Assembly: GCA_035578155.1 (NCBI GenBank)
Contig: JAPWDM010000048.1
Span: 1,552,501-1,616,500, forward strand
Direction: 5' to 3'
Origin: Brachynemurus nebulosus
Taxonomy: Eukaryota > Arthropoda > Insecta > Neuroptera > Myrmeleontidae
DNA length: 64,000 nt
Shown: positions 62,384-64,000 of the stretch, piece after piece
Numbering within the stretch: position 1 is the first letter of the stretch
Layout: the number at the start of each line of letters is the position of its first letter
Notes under the pieces: model-generated
Seen by the model: the letters and a program-made list of their open reading frames with translations, nothing else
Told to the model about the DNA's origin: nothing
Database searches by the model: none
Translations under genes and position numbers: made by a program

Positions 62384-62742
62384 AATAATTTTGCAACCAT
62401 CAATTTATTTTTGCGGCAAGCCATTCTAATTTTACGGTTGTAAGGAATTTCATTTTTCTTTCCAAATAAATTTAACGATTAAAATTAAATTTAGCAGTTC
62501 ATGCATTTTTCTTTCAAAATCGTCATCCTTGAAATGTTTACTACAAATTCTTGCATTTTTTATTACAAATTTATCTGACCGGGAACATTTACCAACCCAT
62601 TCTTTACACAAAGGAACATTTTTTGAGAACTGAAAATAAGTTACATTATTAATCACCTTATTAATTTTAAAATTTTAAGTTTTTTCTTATTATTATTGCT
62701 ATTGCAACCAAACACAGTGCACATAACTATCACGAAAGTGAT

Positions 62743-62745
<3 letters not shown>

Positions 62746-62817
<72 letters not shown>
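62746..62817. repeat. (TA)n microsatellite
   Basis: Pure TA repeat. It lies where the upstream THAP exon of the pseudogene would be expected. Confidence 0.97.
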
Positions 62818-62819
<2 letters not shown>

Positions 62820-63270
62820 TTCTGCACGTCAGATTATGTCATTCAAATCAGTTAAAAATTTCTGTTTTACCTACCTAGAAACACGAGTTTTACTAGATAG
62901 ACATCTATGTAGCATAAATACAATTACCACTTAGCTATTTTCCGTAATTATGAGGCTTGTTTGATGGAGGCGCTCTTAAACTCACCATTCACTTAAATAA
63001 ATCACTTTTAAGCGCGAAAGTTGTAAAATTTGAAAAAAAAAAAAAAAAAAAAAAAACAAGATAAAAATTTTTATTTTTTTACTTTTTGTTTCTGTTGTTT
63101 TATTGAATAATTTTTATCAACAAATAAGTATACTATTCCATTTAAGAAAAAGTAAGTTTGTATCGTATCTCGAAAACCACAAGAGCTATAAAGCTCCGAA
63201 GTATATCAATCAATGGTTACAACTTTTATTTGAACAATTTTTTGATTAAGTCTATAGTTTAGCCATAATC
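62818..63270. other. AT-rich spacer
   Basis: Contains a poly-A run (63034-63056); nothing else recognised. Confidence 0.4.
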
Positions 63271-63271
63271 A

Positions 63272-63860
63272 AAATGGCAACTCTCGAAAAACTAACGGTA
63301 TATGTGTATCGCCACGACAACTTTCGAACGAAACGTTTAGTGCTTGTGAAATTTTGTGTGCCAATTAAAATTCAGACTGCTCGGCTAAGTTCGTCAGCCA
63401 GATACGTCGGATGCCAAGAAGCAGGTTTTCTGGCCATTTTTTATCATTTTTTATCATTCGATCCTATCATTAGACAATTCGATTTTTACATCGTTGAAAA
63501 GCAAAAAAAAAAATTATGAAGAAAATGTTCTTATAATTTTCTTTCTATGTTAAGTATTTGAGAAGAGAAAATTGTAATTTTTCAAGAGAAAATTGTAATT
63601 TTTCAAATTTGTATTAATACAAGAGTATACAAGAGAAAATTGTAATTTTTCAGATTTGTATTAATTTTCTCTCTTTGTCATCTAATAAGTAATTTGTATT
63701 TTTGTCTCAATTCATTATAAAATATATAAAAATTTCTTCTTTGTTTAGGTATTTCTATGGAAACAATTGGTATCTATTCACATATATGTATTATAATAAA
63801 CAGAGTTCTGTTTCTCATTTATTGCATTATAATTAGCATAGTTCTGTCTCAAGTTGAAAA
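63272..63860 (-). mobile_element. Helentron-like fragment, inverted
   Basis: On the minus strand this matches 30170-30260 / 32530-33000 of the family: GCTAATTATAATGCAATAAA, GAGAAACA, TTCAACGATGTAAAAATCG, GGATCGAATGATAAAAAATG, GGCCAGAAAACCTGCTTCT, GGCATCCGACGTATCTGGCT, GACGAACTTAGCC and TTTCGTTCGAAAGTTGTCG. A TTTTTCTCTTGAAAAATTAC-type phrase (63560-63660) is triplicated. The (TA)n array and 3' end are absent. Confidence 0.7.
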
Positions 63861-63863
63861 ATG

Positions 63864-63966
63864 AATAATAAACAAATACTTTACTTTGCAAAATACCACG
63901 TTTATTTAAAAAAAAAAATAAAAAATAAACGTGGTATTTTGCAAAGTAAAGTATTTGTTTATTATT
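63864..63966. repeat. Perfect inverted repeat, 44-bp arms
   Basis: Arms 63864-63907 and 63923-63966 are exact reverse complements (starting AATAATAAACAAATACTTTA) with a 15-bp A-rich spacer. The right arm continues into the ATGGAATACCATAAAGTAAC repeat, and part of it matches 37806-37845. The left arm is thus an inverted copy of the repeat's own flank. Confidence 0.9.
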
Positions 63967-63973
63967 TACAAAT

Positions 63974-64000
63974 ATGGAATACCATAAAGTAACGCTCAAA
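63974..64000 (+). repeat. Short dispersed repeat, cut by the window edge
   Basis: ATGGAATACCATAAAGTAAC then GCTCAAA, as at 33858 and 37851. Confidence 0.7.

Larger units (their letters stand above)
60390..62629 (-). pseudogene. P-element/THAP9-type transposase pseudogene with three introns
   Basis: On the minus strand from 62629 the pieces follow the order of P-element transposases. First is the latter part of a THAP zinc finger (FSKNVPLCKEWV, RICSKHFKDDDFERKM). Then comes a leucine-rich coiled coil (about 62130-62200), then HPLTAESTLRRWANKIDISP (about 61870). The RNase-H-like core follows (VVMADEMKVKKSYEYD, NDLGGRNRGFWKSLGI, VYAFADVPHLIKLIQNHFLD), then NDWFDIFNS. The C-terminal part is GLFGIIRAIGGLNDHPTALE, FKYRLRNYLLG and ELEYDGIENITGFIAYKLR. 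Introns with GT-AG borders lie at 62325-62383, 61402-61458 and 61031-61085. The first THAP exon (with the leading cysteines) is missing; only an acceptor at 62630 remains. Frameshifts (near 62480, 61805, 61005, 60785) and an in-frame stop near 60530 inactivate it. No terminal repeats were found. Confidence 0.88.

Overview
The window looks like AT-rich, repeat-dominated nuclear DNA from an arthropod, most likely an insect. Three things suggest this: the transposon types present (P-element/THAP, mariner, hAT, Ty3/gypsy, a tRNA-derived SINE and 3' tails of insect-type non-LTR elements), short gt-ag introns of 55-59 bp, and very long (TA)n microsatellites. A hemipteran such as an aphid or a relative is my guess from sequence style only. 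I found no intact host protein-coding gene, no tRNA or rRNA gene and no CRISPR array. All recognisable protein-coding sequence is broken transposase or integrase.

Layout. 0-5 kb: two non-LTR-type repeats (one holding a hAT MITE with a perfect 8-bp target duplication), and a region bounded by 250-bp inverted repeats next to (TA)n arrays. 7-8.2 kb: a terminal-inverted-repeat (TIR) element with an 8-bp duplication. 10.6-11.6 kb: another TIR element. 12.5-13.1 kb: an internally deleted mariner. 14.5-15 kb: a foldback insertion whose unoccupied relative lies at 9.3-9.5 kb. 17-20 kb: a hAT element with transposase remnant, inside a region bounded by a repeated GTCTAGACCCGGACAC-type motif. 22.9-24.2 kb: a TA-target TIR element. 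24.5-26.1 kb: a long-TIR element with a perfect 9-bp duplication (Mutator-like).

28-33.7 kb is the most informative part: two near-identical copies of a Helitron/Helentron-like (DINE/HINE-type) element, one inserted cleanly inside the other at an A|T site. Each copy has a 5' subterminal repeat, a 120-bp tandem array, a (TA)n array and a 3' hairpin followed by CTAA. 34-36 kb: a 1.9-kb foldback element. 43.7-45.8 kb: a Harbinger-like MITE, a small foldback, a perfect 46-bp hairpin and a palindromic MITE between two (TA)n arrays. 46.7-47.5 kb: a 266-bp tandem repeat. 48-52.4 kb: a SINE and many fragments of the Helentron-like family, interrupted by a 1.1-kb foldback element. 52.7-53.3 kb: a degenerate 160-bp repeat. 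55.4-56.1 kb: a foldback element embedded in (TA)n. 58.1-59.2 kb: a Ty3/gypsy integrase tail broken by half of that same foldback element. 60.4-62.7 kb: a P-element/THAP9-type transposase pseudogene on the minus strand, three introns still recognisable. 63.3-64 kb: an inverted Helentron-like fragment and a perfect 44-bp hairpin.

How it works together: this is not a gene neighbourhood but a record of nested insertions. A recurring theme is the link between mobile elements and (TA)n arrays. The Helentron-like family carries a (TA)n array inside, and several TA-target or foldback elements sit directly against or inside such arrays. All calls come from reading the sequence; none was checked by a database search.
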